A DNA stretch of 64,000 bases from Sweltsa coloradensis (GCA_024449915.1 JAMZAV010000312.1:310001-374000), one strand, 5' to 3'; shown: positions 22,440-36,470, counted from the stretch's first letter. Program-made: numbers and translations. Notes: generated from the sequence alone by a model not told the origin.

Positions 22440-25400
22440 TGTTTATATTATTAGCCCAGGAGTGGAAGAAAATTTTGTATGGTGTACCCGGACAAAATTC
22501 CGAACAAGCTGAAAATTTGCACACATGTTCAGTTGATCATTCTAAACAATAGTTGAAAAGTCCCCTAAGCTCCGCCGCGTGCGTCTTGAGATATAGTGAC
22601 AAAAGGGCGTAAGTGCCAAAATTTGTTATTTTCAATTTCAACCATTTTTTTACACAAATATCTACAATTATTAAATATTTCTACGAAAGTAAAATTAAAA
22701 TCAGTCATAAGCTTCGACCCATGCGTGGCAAAAAGGGCGTAAGTGCCAAAAATATGATATTTTCAATAATTTCAATACATTTTGACATACGTATGTGCAA
22801 CTGCAAATTATTATGTATTCATACAACAGAAACGTGAAATTGTTCCCTTTTCTTCGACCAGTGTGTCTTGACACATGGTGGCATAAGGGCGTAAGTGACA
22901 AAGATATGTTATTTTTAGTTTCAACAAAGTTATTGGTATTCAAATATATGCAAATTATTTAGTATTCGTACGAGACAAAAGTAAACATCTTCCCCGAGCT
23001 TCGTTGCTGGCGTCTTGATAAATGGTGGCAAAAGGGCGTAATTGACATCATAATTCAGTATTTAATATAAAAAGAGCTTTTGACATTCAAAATACGTTTA
23101 TGAATACCATACAATGGACACTCAATGTATAATCCATGCATGCTGACTGATTTGCTATAGCCAGCTTGTATGTGAAGAACCATTACAAAATCGTTGTAAG
23201 TAGCAGATTGGACATAACCCAAAATTTTTATAAAATTTCCCCCAACACCCAAAAACGCGGCTTTAAAAATTTAAAAGTTTGGCGAAAAACTGGTGTGTTT
23301 TGAGCGGAAAATTTTTAAACCCTATTAAAAAGTTTGAAAAAATTTATTCATTTTAAAAATAATTAAAAGGGGTTTTTGAAAGGGATTCGAGCAGGAGCTG
23401 TGGAAACCCCAAAGCTTGGCTTGGCTATTGTCACACATACAGAAATGAGCTGTGACTTTTGATGAAAATTAGCCTAGGGGCCAAAATGGCGAAAAGTCAA
23501 AAAAACTATATAAGTCAGTAGAAATTTCAGAACATTTTTGGCTTGTACTTTTCCCAGATTATCAGCCGGAAACATATTAAAAAGATTTAAAAGGTCATCA
23601 CCCTAAAATTTAAATCCAAAAACATAGCATTTTAACTGACATTAATTTGGTGCCCATTTTCCCCTGGTCGTACTTAAAAAGTAATACTTTTAAAAACCCG
23701 ATAGTGAAGCGAAAAAGATAGGGGAAACATGTCCCTTTTTCTTCATTGAAAAAAAGGGCATTACTGCGCATAAATCACATTAAAGTTTATCCGAAACATA
23801 AAACCACTTTTTAATAGCATTATTTGGATAAGGGTAATCTGAAAGGACGCTTTTGGCACAAAGACGACTTTAAATGTTCGACGGGGTTCTTCTTTTTTTA
23901 AACTACGAAAAAATTTCACTATTTTTGGGCACAGAGTTCCCGGGGCTCAATCTTTTTTAAATAATTAAACTACCATGCCGACCATATTTTTTCGGTATAG
24001 TGGTCAAACTTTGATGTAGTGAGTGATGCCGCCACCTCGCCCTGTTTCCATACTAGGAAGTCAACTAAATCCTGTTTCAGGGTTTTGTTTGTAAAATAAA
24101 ATGTGGCTCAGGTGTTCGTTGTGTTGACGGACACAGGAGACCTTTCTTGTACCAAGTGGTAGGAATTATTTAATTTGCAGTTACAAAAGTAAATTTAGTA
24201 AATGAAATATTTGCAAAAAGTTTTTAATATATATGTTGCCTTTGTTTTTCAAAACGTTTTATCACAATATTTTTTTGCTGGGGGTACATTCCTTTTAATT
24301 CGTTTGAGCAGTGCACTTCTTTTGGAAAACTGCGTAAAAGTGGCTTTTAGTTTTGGATATGCTGCCAGTCCCCCAGCATTTTTAAAAAAGATTTTATCCA
24401 TCCACCCCCTCAGGTTTGAGGGAAAAACATGGGGAATGTATAATACTTTGTAGCTTTCCCAAAGGGGAGCTGTGAAAACCCCAGCACATGAAATTTCGTC
24501 CACTATGCAAGCGTTCGTTTCCACTAGGACTTTTTTAAAAATCAAATGGGTTTTGGGAAATATGTTTATTCTTTCTTTGCTAAGCTCATCTATCGTGAGG
24601 GGTTGATACTATAGTCAAGCCCGGGGGGGGTTGCCACAGCTCGTGCTCGAATCCCTTTAAAAAACCCCGGTCTATGAAGCCCCCAAAGAATGCGGGGGAG
24701 AATTTTATTTTAAATGGTTTTGGTAATTTTCCAGTTGTATTTACAACAATTTTGTAATGGTTCTTTACTCCCAAGTGGCCATTTGCAAGTCATTTAGCAT
24801 GCAGGGGTTTTTTTTTAAAATTTTATTATACAGCTTTGTTGGGTTTCAGTATTTAAAAACATTGGTTATATTTTAAAAATTCAAACAGATAAAAAATTTT
24901 TTTGTAAATTAGGGTTTTTGTTTTAAAAACATTCCTCTCGACCCGTGTTGGGGGAAAATTTTACTAAAATGTGCTTAAAAAGTTAAAAATTTACCAACTG
25001 CTTACATGGGGTGTATGCTTGAGTGAGAGGTGGGGTCCCAAAGCGTGGACGGGGCCCGAAAAAAACCCCTTTTTGCGTCCCAGGGAAAAGCGCCTTGAAG
25101 AGAAATGGGTGTTACATTTGTCTTTTATTTCACGAGGGTTATTTTTTTTGGATGATTTTGAGATGAACGTACGTAGTTGAAGTCAAAAAACACTTTTTAT
25201 GTTGAATATAGGGAAATTTGATGTCGTTTTCGCCCTTTTCAAACCCTTTTTTTGAAGACGTTCCCGCAACCCAAGCCGGGGAAAATGTTTACTTTTTTCT
25301 AGTATGAAAAAATTAAAAAATTTGCATATGAATTTTTTTTTTTTTCAATAAGTTTTAAGACTGAAAAAAAAATATCTTTGTCACTTTCGCCTTATTTCTA

Positions 25401-25860
25401 CCATGTGTCAAGACAAAACTGGTCGAAGGAAAAAAAGGGAACCCAATTTTCCCCTTCCCTTGTAAAGAAACATAAAATTTTCAAATTTCACAATATGTCA
25501 AAATGTATTTAAATTATTGAAAAAAAATCATATTTTGGGACCCTTTCGCCCTTTTGCCACGCATGGGTCGAAGCTTTTTGGGCTGATTTTAACTTTTCTG
25601 ACCCTAGAAAAAATTTTAAAAAATTTGTAATATTTGTTAAAAAAAAAGGTTTTAAATTGGGAAAAAAACAAATTTTTGGCACTTACGCCCTTTGGCCACT
25701 TAATTTTCAAGGGGCGCACGCGGGGAAAATTAGGGGCTTTTTAAAATATTGTTTAGAATGATCAAAAATGGGAAAATGTGTGGGAAATTTTCACTTTTTT
25801 TCGGGAATTTTTTTTCCCGGGGAAAAGGGTTTTAGGATAGTAAAATATTTTTTAAACATG
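22440..25860. repeat. Long imperfect inverted repeat with a base-smeared right arm
   Basis: The left arm carries about four units ending in 'aagggcgtaagtgcc'-like sequence (22610, 22733, 22886, 23034). The right arm carries their complements ('ggcacttacgccctttggcc', 'gcccttttgccacgcatggg'). Other mirrored pairs: 'aagaaccattacaaaat' near 23174 with its complement near 24752, and 'gggattcgagcaggagctgt' near 23380 with a complement near 24640. The right arm and centre (about 23250-26110) are unusually rich in short homopolymer runs. No gene seen. Confidence 0.6.
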
Positions 25861-26159
25861 CGCATTCTTGATTCTCTTTTTACGTGAATTTTTAGTTTTT
25901 TATTTTATTATTATTATTATTTTTATTATTATTTATTTTTATTATTATTATTTATTATTTTTATATTATTATTTTTTATTATTTTTATTTTTAAATTTTT
26001 ATTTTATTAAATTTTTATATTTTTATTATTTATTAAATTTTATTGAGCCTTTTTTTGCAAAAAAGAAATACATAATCCACAAGTGCCCAAAATTTTAAAA
26101 AAACATACATAGTAAAAAGGTTTAAAAAAAGATAGGTCTACAGGGGTGAGGGGTTTTTT

Positions 26160-28370
26160 CGTGTGTGTATTTGTGTGTATTTTTTGAGTGTGTGTTGGGG
26201 TGTGGGTTTGTTTGTTTGTTTAAATATTATACGTGTCTACTGTGCTATTAAGAAGGGATTTGTACGTGGTAAGTGTATTAGAGTTTAAGTCAAGATCTTT
26301 GATTAGTGCTGCCATGTCATTAAAAGTGATTTGAATTCTGTTTATACATGAGTGTTTACAACATTTGTTTTTAAACTATCATTTTAAACATGGGTTATTG
26401 CCATTGGCAATCGAAATGTTGTTCATTTATATTTTTCAATTTATAATAAAAGAATAGTGTAAAGTCCAGCAAATACGTCACAACATTACAAGTAAGAAAA
26501 TAAGTAAAATGGTAGTTTGTTTTAGCTGTAGAAATAATATTTTGAAAGTAGAGCCTCTATTTATTATAATAATATTTAGATAAAGAAGGTGAGAATTTTT
26601 TTAAATAATTGAGTTACTCACGATAACATGTTGTGAAACAATGCGAACTCAATATTATTTAAGTTGATTTTAATCACATATTTGTTTAAGATAATTATAT
26701 AAATGAAACTTTGTACAGATTTGCACAAGTATTTATAATTCGTCCTTATATTTTTTTTTTGAAAATCGTACCTTTACTAATCTGCTTATGAATTAACGAT
26801 TTACTACATTTATCGTGTACATTTTTAGTAAATAAATATTATGTTTATCGTAGAACAATTGCCCGTTGACAATTTTCCCGTATAGTTTAGTAGTATAGTA
26901 TAAGTATAAATGTGAGAACTAAGAATACTTTGGAGAGAATGAAGACGTTTTAGAAAAAACAACTGTTTTTCGATGTCCGGCCGGCATTGAAGCCGCGACA
27001 TAGTTTACAAGTACATATAACAATACTAAAATACCGTCATATTATCTCAACTCATTCCTTGTGAGTTATACGTTGAAACTTAAAAGTTATGAGTCTAGTC
27101 AAGATAAAATGGGTTGTTTATGATAATATTGCACTTACACGATAAGTATGTGTCAGAACTTATAAAGCCAATGCTAAGGACAATTCATAGGAATTTCCGA
27201 ACTACTGCAATTTTGCTCAATACTGTACTGTAAACAATAAAATACAGAAACAATACAAACAAAACACAGAAAACGTGTAGATAATAAAAATTGTATTTAT
27301 TGAAATATCTCCAATTTAATCAATTAATATCTAGACCTATTTCCAACCACGAAGTCGGGTAAGGGTGGAAGGGTACTACCACATTCTTACAAAATATATA
27401 CACAAAAATAATAATTTGATAGCATTTGATCTGAATTCGTTGCCAAGACGGCTAGAAAATCACCGTTTATATATCGATGAGGGTAGGTTCATTTGAGCGG
27501 TTAAAATGTATCATTATGGACCGGGATTTACACCCGAGACCTTCTGTATTGTATCAGGGATATTTGTTCTCTAAGCTTATATTTTATATAACAATTGTAT
27601 ATAATTATTATTTACTACAATTCAGAAATTAAAAAAGTCCGCCCCAACCGGGAATCGAACCACGGATCTCCATCAGAACATCAGGACGGGTACATTTTAA
27701 GCTCTGAATTGTAGTTGCATTATACATCTGAATGGATTTTTTGTTTTTTGAATGGAATTGTAGTAAATAATAACAATTACACCTACGGGAGTGTTCCCGA
27801 CTAAACAAATCGAGAAAGGGGGAAAAAAATTGTATATAAATAAATAAAATATAAACTTGAATATTTAAAAAAAGTTAATTGAAAATATTGAATAGTTGTA
27901 TTTTAAGAATTTGAGAATTGAAACTGACTAAAAATAATTAGGCCTACAAAACAAATGTTCGTATTTATTTATTTAATATTTATTTATTTATTTAATATAT
28001 TTATTAATTTAATTAATTAATTATATTATTATTTCGTATTTATATTGAGATACAATACAACACAAAGACAAAGAATTATTTTTTTTCGCGTAGACAAAGC
28101 ATTTTTCTACGGTGTGGGTGTCATTGCTTGGACGACGTCAACGTAGTAAATAAATCGTTACTCGATTCACAATTAAAATCTTCAAAAGCAGTAACATCAG
28201 TTTATTCACAATGTATTTCCATATAAATGTTAGTTTAACAAAATTACAATTTGAAAATGTTTTTTTAATAAATTTATGCCAACACAATTTGCGCAAAAAT
28301 TCTTATCATTAATTTTTTATTAATGCGCAACTCTTTTATGAGACTCACACGAGGCAACGATTAAGGGTGG
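26160..28370. other. AT-rich intronic DNA
   Basis: No coding frame. A GT-rich stretch lies at 26160-26220. A small inverted repeat around a tRNA-like fragment ('gggaatcgaaccacggatct') spans about 27580-27790. Confidence 0.4.
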
Positions 28371-28960
28371 AGCGAAATGCAGTGAAACGTTTGAAGATAT
28401 TCTCGTCAAAGAGAGAGAGAGAGAGAGCGAAGACTTGCAATTGTTGCAGTCTGGTTATGACGTAACATAGAAAAGGGAGGGAATAAATTTATTCAGGTAC
28501 TTCTCCCCAACAACTAGCTAGCCAACCACAGCACAGGACCACAATCGCAAAAATACATTCGAAGACGAAAAACTTTTATTTCTTTTCTGTCTACACGAGT
28601 TTCTTAAAGACAGGTTCAAGATGCACTTTTCCCGGCTCGGCTGGGCTGCGACTAAAGAAACTATCAACCAATCAGATGGCTCCGTTGAAAAGTGCAATTG
28701 CACTTAAGCGCAGCGCATGATCTAGAAGTACATACAGGTATCAGGCTCACATGAAACTAGGGAGGTATGAAATTCTCCGTACTTGAGAGTGCAGTGCACT
28801 TGCATTACAAACAGTTGGCTTTGCTTCGACCCCCACCCCTCTCCTTGCAACGTGCATTCACTTCAGTGCCGACCTGCAGTGCAGTAGGATACGACAAGTT
28901 GCATCGCTTCGACAGCTGGCTAAGCGATTCTTAGGGAACCAACATTGCGAATTACTTGGT
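28370..28960. promoter_or_regulatory. GC-richer unique-looking patch inside intron 2
   Basis: Contains a (GA)n run (about 28410-28427), a CCAAT motif at 28668-28672 and less repeat than its surroundings. It could be an internal promoter or enhancer. There is no ORF and no direct evidence. Confidence 0.15.
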
Positions 28961-31900
28961 TGTGAATTGAATTTTCGCTTCAGTTGTTGTGTATGTGGGA
29001 ATAACTTGCATATTAATTATCAATACAATAGTGAAATGAAAGGTTAATGTTGTAATATATTATATTTTGCGAACAACATTACACTTGTGTTTTTTGTTAG
29101 GCACTTTAAAGAGAGATAATAATTCTTGTGATTTGTGATGTGTTCATAATACTCGTACGAAGTGATTTTTCATTTGGTGCATTTCATTTATTCATTTCGT
29201 AAATGTGATTTTCATCTCATAAATCATATTTTCTCGTTTTTACCGTAGGCCTATACGTGGCAACATTTTTACAGACGCGCCTCGTTAGTTTATTTCTTTG
29301 TATTGTGCTCATTTGTTCAGTTTTAACAGCTTAATAGGATATCCGATAAATAAATGAATAATTGTAATTATTATTATTGTAATATATTGAAGTGCATTTG
29401 AAACTTTGAAAATATTGATTAAATTTTTCTTGTGAATTAAATCGAACTTTATTTTTTATTTTTTGAAATTAATTAATATAATATGATTTTAATAGTGTTA
29501 TTTATAACAGTGCGATGCCTCTTTTTTTTTTTTGCAAATTTCGGTTTAAGACGGTAATATTTAGGTTAAATAAAAAAAATTAAATTCGCCATAATTTTTA
29601 TGTTGATTTTGTTTGTGTACTCTTTTTATTGTATTTTTCCGCGATCTGCATGGCACATACTAAATGATTTCTTAACAATAGAAACCATGCTGTGTATAAA
29701 AGTAAGCTAATTTTAAATGTTACTTGATTTTCTTTGATTACCGTATGTGCATAAACGACACTAAGTTCCGAACAGAAATCGTGTAGATTGGGCAACGTGT
29801 TATTTTATTTCTGTTCAGGCCCTGAACCATAGTAGTTTCATGCATTTATAACGAATGATAAGACCTGGTAAAAATCAATCGCTCTATCACTATTTAAATA
29901 TATTTAACCGCTTAGAAACAATAAAAATATTTAAAAATGCCGTTTAGATAAATATAATCTTGACGATAACTGATAAATAAATATAGGCCTACGTTTGTTA
30001 TGAATTTGTTGCCATCTCACTAATCAACCACAATTCGATGTTTTAATTATTGAGGTCATTGTTTTGTTGCTTTGATTAATCTGTAGGTAATAAGTAAATT
30101 AGCACAATGACGTCATGTAAGTAAATTAGCACAATGATGTCATGTACAAATCTAAACATACTATAATCGACGTACCATACACGATGGAAAATGAATTACA
30201 AGTTTAAAAATCGGAAAGTAGGCCCACGTGAACATCGTTGCCAATAGATCCGTTCCTTCATTAAACAATGTTTTTTTTAAAATTTCAATGCATGTAAATT
30301 TAAATTTTATAGTCGCGTGGATGATACTTTTTATTTTGTGCAATTTTTCATAGCTTACGAATATAGAAGGTCTTCTTTGCGTTTGTTATTGTATGAACAA
30401 TTTTAAGCAAACGTGTCACCGTTGAGTTTTGTTAAACGTAAATACCTTTCAAAGTTATTTATGATTATTTAGTTACTTTGTTTATTTATACTTACTTAAA
30501 ATATATCTAATCTAACAAGGTGTTAAAACTAAAAGTACACGAAAAAATGGATTAAAATAACAAACAATAATTGTACAGACAATATTAAATATTTATTAAT
30601 TAACCATTCAATGTTACATTAAAAAATTGTTTTGATTTTAGCAATATTTCGGAAGGCTATCACCTTTCTTCCAAAATATTGCTTTAATAAAAAAATTATC
30701 AATAGAAAAAATGATGAAATGCTTCGATCCCCACGACCAATATTCCCAAACCAAGTAACTTACAAAACAGTAAATATCTGATTTATAAACTTTCAATATA
30801 AAATGCCTGTTCCTGTTTTAGACTTTTTTTGTATACGAAGAACATTAAAAAATGCATCTATTACGTTCTAGCTTAACCTTTAGAAAAGTCACCATACAGT
30901 GAAAATGGTACATGACTCAACCTCGTATATCCCTAAAACATTATTTTTGTGTGATCCCATGGAGCCTAAAAAATCAAATTCCAAATCTGCGACCAAAAAA
31001 ATTATTTTGTAAAACCCCTTTATGGTGACAAGCCATAATCACAATGCAAAGTCTAGATTGTCCTTGTTGCTTGTGTGAGAGTGCATGGGAAATTATCAGG
31101 TCAATTTTCCAGTCAAGTCAAGTCAAGCCGAATGCTAGTACCCCCCCCCCCCGCCACCCCCCGCGCCTACCGGGACGCTCATGGCAACAACGGCTGGCGG
31201 ATGCACGGACGTACATGCTGATAGATAGGCAGAAGCGCAGTAGACAACCTTGCGATGCTCGTTGCATTTCCCTAGACGGACTGACGACCTGACTTAGCGG
31301 ATGAAGGACACAGGAGGCGTCTAGACCACAGTGGCGGACCGGGAAATAGTTGGTGATAACTTTTCTTGTCTTGTCTTGTACACCAAACGGGATCTAGTCT
31401 ATTGTCTTGAGAAGATACCTTTTCGAATCGAACCAAACGGTTTCAAATGCAAAGAAATGCAATTTTAGAACAAGCGAAACAAATTCAATGAAATGAATCC
31501 AATTCAATTCATTTTAACCCAAAGAATTACAAGTTTCTAATTTAAATAAAATCAATTAATTTCATAAAAATGCAAATAAATTGCTTTGACGTGAAATAAA
31601 TTGGGGTTAATGAAATAAAACAATACATTTACTAAAGGAATAAAGTAAAGATTCATTGTACATTGTAACAGCAATTGGGAGACCCGGCTTTGATACCCGG
31701 CTGAAATGGATATTTTAATTTCTGGACATACGGGAGTTTTTCCCATTCCATAAAATCGAGAAAGAATAAATTTCATCTTCTGAATCTAAATTCAATTCAT
31801 TTATATGTAGGTACTTCAAATCAAGTCTATTAAAACATGAACTGAAATGTTTGGAATCAAACTTAAAATGATAATTATATATAATTTAACAACCTAGATA

Positions 31901-32340
31901 CATAGTCTTAGTGTCAAAGTCAAAATGTTACATCCAATAGCCAGTGGCGTTTATAAAGTAACTACGCCCAATTACGTGCAGTATTAGCACGTATTCAAGA
32001 CTTTCTTTCGGTGGATGATGCAGTATCTGAATGCCTAAAATATTATTAATTTAATTATACATTTAATTTGAAAGATAGTTGTACTTTCAATTCGACATTT
32101 AAACTTCAATCGATTAAATTAATGTTAATTACATGTTTACAGCTAGGATAATTAATTAATCTAATTAGTATTCAATCCGGTGGTGGTATAGGCCTGACGT
32201 TGTATGGAGCTTGCTCTGTTGTCTACGTCTACTTCTTTCATGCTTGTTGTGTTTCAATATTATCAATACAATTAATAATAATAATCTTCTGTTGGATTCA
32301 TTATCATGGATGTCAGCAATCGCAATTTAGTGAAGGTATG
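28961..32340. other. AT-rich intronic DNA, no gene seen
   Basis: Short frames without coding character. 'attagcacaatgacgtcatg' is partly duplicated at about 30098 and 30128. A C-homopolymer at 31141-31152 precedes a GC-richer patch to about 31330. A CAGTGGCGG end-like fragment at about 31330 could be a hAT remnant. Confidence 0.35.
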
Positions 32341-32344
32341 TTAT

Positions 32345-32416
32345 GTCTCGATAGCTCAATTGGTAGAGCTATGGCGCGTTAAGCCAGAGGTTCTGGGTTC
32401 GATCCCCATTCGGGGC
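32345..32416 (+). tRNA. tRNA-like sequence
   Basis: 'gtctcgatagctcaattggt' gives an A-box, 'gggttcgatcccc' a B-box, and the last bases 'tcggggc' pair with the start. Related to the unit at 12911. Likely a SINE head rather than a working gene; it lies 25 bp from a LINE fragment. Confidence 0.35.
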
Positions 32417-32439
32417 ACACTTTTACGACAATTGCTATG

Positions 32440-32800
32440 ACTCATAACTCATCTCCAACAATGTCGTGTTGAGTGGTGTTCTTCACACCGATATTAGGGC
32501 ACGAAACAATTTCTTGCCAAGGCTGCCGGACAGCGTTCATCGTCATCTTCATTTGCGTCCTCATCCTGCATCTGCTTCTCCACCAATTTTCCCCATCCTT
32601 TCCTGTCCTCCCACAGCATCACGATTCACCTAGCTCTTCTACGTCTCCCTCAACTAATCTTCCCCATCTTTCTCTTGGTCTTCCTACTTTTCTTTCAACT
32701 TCCTCCTATGCTTCAGAGTCTCGTCTTGGGATCCTATCCATCTCCATCATATTCATATGCCCAAACTATCTAAAACGTTATTTTCCCAATTCAAACAATA
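32440..32800 (-). mobile_element. LINE 3' fragment
   Basis: Colinear with the 3' end of the LINE at 15905-16290: shared 'atgtcg(t/g)gttgagtggt', 'ctgtcctcccacag', 'aatcttcccca', 'tctcttgg' and 'ctcgtcttggga'. No intact frame. Confidence 0.6.
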
Positions 32801-33107
32801 ATTATAAAAATGTATTTTACAAATGCCAAAGGGACTTTATAAATGGGTGAAATTAGCGTTTTATTTTATAGATTCTAAAATAATAGCAAGCTAACGATTT
32901 TTAAAATCGTTACCAAATTTTTTTTTTACTTTTACTTTACATTTTTACTTTACTACTTGTTGTGGATGAATTAGAATTCTTTCTTGTTTTGAGAAAATCC
33001 CGTCTCACAGTTTGTGAAGAGAGGAAAAGGAATCGATCAATTATAAACTAAAACACGTAACATTTGAAATTCCAATATGCTGTATTTGACTTTTTGACAA
33101 CCGAATT

Positions 33108-33290
33108 GGTTTAGTCATTATGCACCGCTCTAGCCTAGGGGTGTGAAGAGTGGGGAGGTGCTGGACTGATCCAGCTACATGCAAGGGGGGTTGGGATTCT
33201 CATGAAATGTCACCTTTATAATCCTTCATGCCATCGTCGTCGTTGTCGTTGTCGGGGATATCGTCTCTTCTATGAACTACCAGAGCTTAC
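33108..33290 (+). repeat. (GTC)n-core repeat, short triplet
   Basis: 'tatgcaccgctctagcctag', 'gatccagctacatgcaaggg', a short GTC/GTT tract near 33235-33258, and 'gaactaccagagcttacgtc'. Confidence 0.6.
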
Positions 33291-33774
33291 GTCCGGGCTA
33301 GATCATCTATCTATCAATCAAAATCATTTTTATATCGTGCAGTTACTCCATGGAATATTGGTTCTCTAGAGATCAAACATGCCACAAAGTTCAATAAAAA
33401 AATAAAAAGTAATTTAAATTTAAAATGTACGTTTTATACTTCGTTATTTCGATACTGCAACATTTTGTTTATTTGTATAATTATAGAACTCTCATTTTAT
33501 TCAATAATTATTTTATGTATTCAGTTTATTATTAGTTAGCTGTAAAGAAGGGAATCAGGCATACTTGCTATGGGGCTTACCTTGATTTTAAAAATAAATA
33601 ATAATACAAACTAATGCGCTACTTCAGCTTAGGGGATGTGCGGACTAGGACGGACCTCGTCAGAGGTAAGAGAATGAGCCCCTATTCTAGCCTTTACGAT
33701 CAGCAGAGGAATGCTCTGCACCTATAATTCAACACCGGACCCAGACGAAGAAGGTACTTGCATGGGAGTAATCA

Positions 33775-33829
33775 TTGTTGTCCTCCTTAGTAAATCAGCT
33801 TTTTAACTGAATAGGATATATGTTAGGCC

Positions 33830-33884
<55 letters not shown>

Positions 33885-33887
33885 AAT
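33775..33887 (+). repeat. 3' end fragment of the TTTC element plus (AAAT)n
   Basis: 'ttgtcctccttagtaaatca' to 'aactgaataggatatatg', as at 5900 and 15745, then an AAAT tract. Confidence 0.6.
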
Positions 33888-34352
33888 TGTTTTAAATAAT
33901 ATGTGTGTGCCGGTGAGATGACATGGTTGAAATCAAGGTTTCGTTCCACGATTCTAAATTACAATGTTCCATTCCAACCATGGTATTAATATATACGGGC
34001 GTTGAGGTGTCAACTTTATAAGTCCACCCACTCATCGTTTGAATTACAATCGTAGACAAAACATAAAGCAATTCGTCTTGCCAACAAGTTAACCAGCTGT
34101 TCAGTTATACTAAGAAATATTCAACATGTGAAGAATGAACAATTATAAATTTCGTTGAGACTGTGTCGTACATAAATCATACTTGTAAATTGGAATAGTA
34201 ATAATCAAGGTTGTACAAAGTAGACCTTAATTAAATATTCAGAAATAAGTATTTTATCTGAATGGGTTTGAGTGTATTTGCTTTAAGGGCGCGACAACCG
34301 TAATGTCGCAATGCGTCACTCTGGCCTAGGGGATATATTGCTGATACTTGGG

Positions 34353-34955
34353 TCAATGATATTTAACATCTTTAGTAGGCTAGATTGCCAGTCACCAATA
34401 CGTCGGCACAAGCGCTAGCGTACAGCAAATTGAAGCGTCAATCTGACCAATTCAAGATGGTGATTTGACGTTTCAATTTATGTTTGGCAAAATGTTAAAA
34501 ATGCGATTAAGTATATTTCTGGATTGTTTGATATGGTTTTAGCTTGTGCAGCATGGGAATGCACAACCAGAAACAATAAGAAGTTATTGCATAAGGGAAT
34601 TTAGTGATCATTTGGAGTTAATAGCTAATAGGTTTGTTCGTTCGTACACACTTTTGTGAAAGGAGCCATTTTGGTCCGTTCGTTCGCTTCAGTGTTAAAA
34701 CTGGCACTCATAACACTAGCCTAGAAGCCAGTGTGAAGTGTTGACACTGACGTTTTGAGTGTTAACACTAGGTCCGCGAACGAACAAACCTAGTATGCTC
34801 ACCTGTCAACGTGACAGCCATCTTGAAAAATATTTGGACTACAAATCGCTACAACCTAAACTTGACATATTCAAGATGGCTTCTAATTGACACGCCAGTG
34901 GACCAATGACTGGGGATCTAGCTTACTATAGATGTTAAATCATTGACTTGGATGC
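34353..34955. mobile_element. MITE family M2, copy 1, with nested element
   Basis: Imperfect inverted ends: 'tcaatgatatttaacatct' at the left and 'agatgttaaatcattga' at the right. It matches 50065-50510 internally, including 'gatatggttttagcttgtgc' and 'ttattgcataagggaattta'. Confidence 0.65.
34629..34792. mobile_element. Nested 164-bp MITE with 16-bp inverted repeats
   Basis: The left end 'taggtttgttcgttcg' and the right end 'cgaacgaacaaaccta' are perfect inverted complements. The corresponding site in the 50065 copy lacks it, so this is an insertion. The TA ends suit a Tc1/mariner-type element. Confidence 0.75.
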
Positions 34956-35439
34956 AATAGGAACCAAAGTTGGTTTAGAGCTAAATTCTTCGTTGCTAAA
35001 GGCAACCAGCCGTGACGTCACTACTATTAGGCCTAGTCAAGTCCTAAGAAGTTGATGCTATTAACAGAACAGTGTATAATTTACCCATATTGTGTCTAGT
35101 ACCGAACACTCATTGTGAGACAGACAATAATAATTATCATCGCGTGCCAATGGAATATTAAATAACCGTCAAGACAGTGTCCGTATTATTAGTTCAACCA
35201 TTCTCAGAGGGCACACCATCTTTGACGGTCATGGCCAGACAGGCTGCATGTCCGAGGATTCGCACAGATTTGATCTGTCACTTGTATAAAATTAGATTGT
35301 TAGCATAGTGGGCTGGGCTCTGATGCTTTCTAGTAATGTAAGGGGATTGAGAAACTTGCATGTAACAATCCCACCAAGACCAAGGGAACACGAGAGAACT
35401 ATATATACTGCTTATACCCCCATGCACCCATTGCAATAA

Positions 35440-36218
35440 TAGTTCACTAGGAAAACGCTTAAGTCCCGCCGCGTTGTTGGATGAGCGTAATTGGTGCATT
35501 GAGTAGCCAAGTGTTATGCGGATTTTCTGTTGTTCTGTGAAAAAATCATTACTAAGTTGAAGATTTTTTTTAAATTTATTTAAATTAAATTAAAAATAAA
35601 CTTTAATTTTTTTTTTAATTAATCGTAATTTTAAAAAAGAAAAAAATCGTAAAATTTTGATTTTCATTACAAATAATTATTCAATTGAGCTCAAATTTCA
35701 CACGAATATATTAATTCATTTAGGTTCTGTGAAAAAATCATTACGATCGGATAAAGCATGTAGGTGCTATAAGCCAAAGAAATTTAAAAAATCGAAAAAA
35801 GTCGTAAAATTGCGATTTTTTAAAGAAATTTATCTTTTGATAACGCTCAAATTTCACACGAATATATCAATTCATAAAATTAAGGTTCTGTGAAAAAATT
35901 ATCACAATCGGACAAAGCATGTAGGTGTTATAAATCGAAGAATTTTGTTAAAAATCGAAAAAAATCGTAAAATTGCGATTTTCATGAGAAATAATTTTCC
36001 GATTGCGCTCAAAAACGTGGCAGTTCTAAGTTCAGAGATTTCGAAGGCCTCCATAAAATTTCATCGCAATTGGAGTATCGGTTTAGCCGAAATCGTGTGG
36101 ACAAACAGACAAAAATACAAAAAAAAAGAAAAAAAAAAAAAACATTCCGGATTTTTTTCTCCAGTGTAGTGAAATGGAATCTTCGCTTCACTCGCTACGC
36201 TCGCTACGCTCATCCAAT
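35440..36218 (-). mobile_element. MITE-like element F1, copy 2
   Basis: Opposite orientation to 3318-4090 with the same ends ('ttggatgagcgta' inner repeats), the same extension 'cgcttaagtcccgccgcg', and the same internal units. Confidence 0.65.
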
Positions 36219-36359
36219 TATCAATTATTTAATGCAAGTACCCTGGACAGGGATTCGAACCAAGAGCATCAGACTCTATGGATGTGATGTAGTCTTGACG
36301 TTGGAGATATGGGGGCTACTCGTAATATGTGTTTTTCTTATTATTCTTACGCAGACTAG

Positions 36360-36470
36360 ATTTCAGAATTATTATTATTATGGTAGTGGGATCAAACTTT
36401 AAAAAAATATCAGATATTATTATTATTATGGTAGTGGGATCAAACTTTAAAAAAATATCAGATCTAACCG
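36360..36470 (+). repeat. Two tandem units of about 51 bp
   Basis: 'ggtagtgggatcaaacttta' and the following 'aaaaaaatatcagat' occur twice in a row, each preceded by an ATT triplet run. Confidence 0.6.

Noticed and set aside
32473..32850. 125-codon plus-strand frame
   Set aside because: It is the antisense of a LINE 3' fragment related to 15905-16290.
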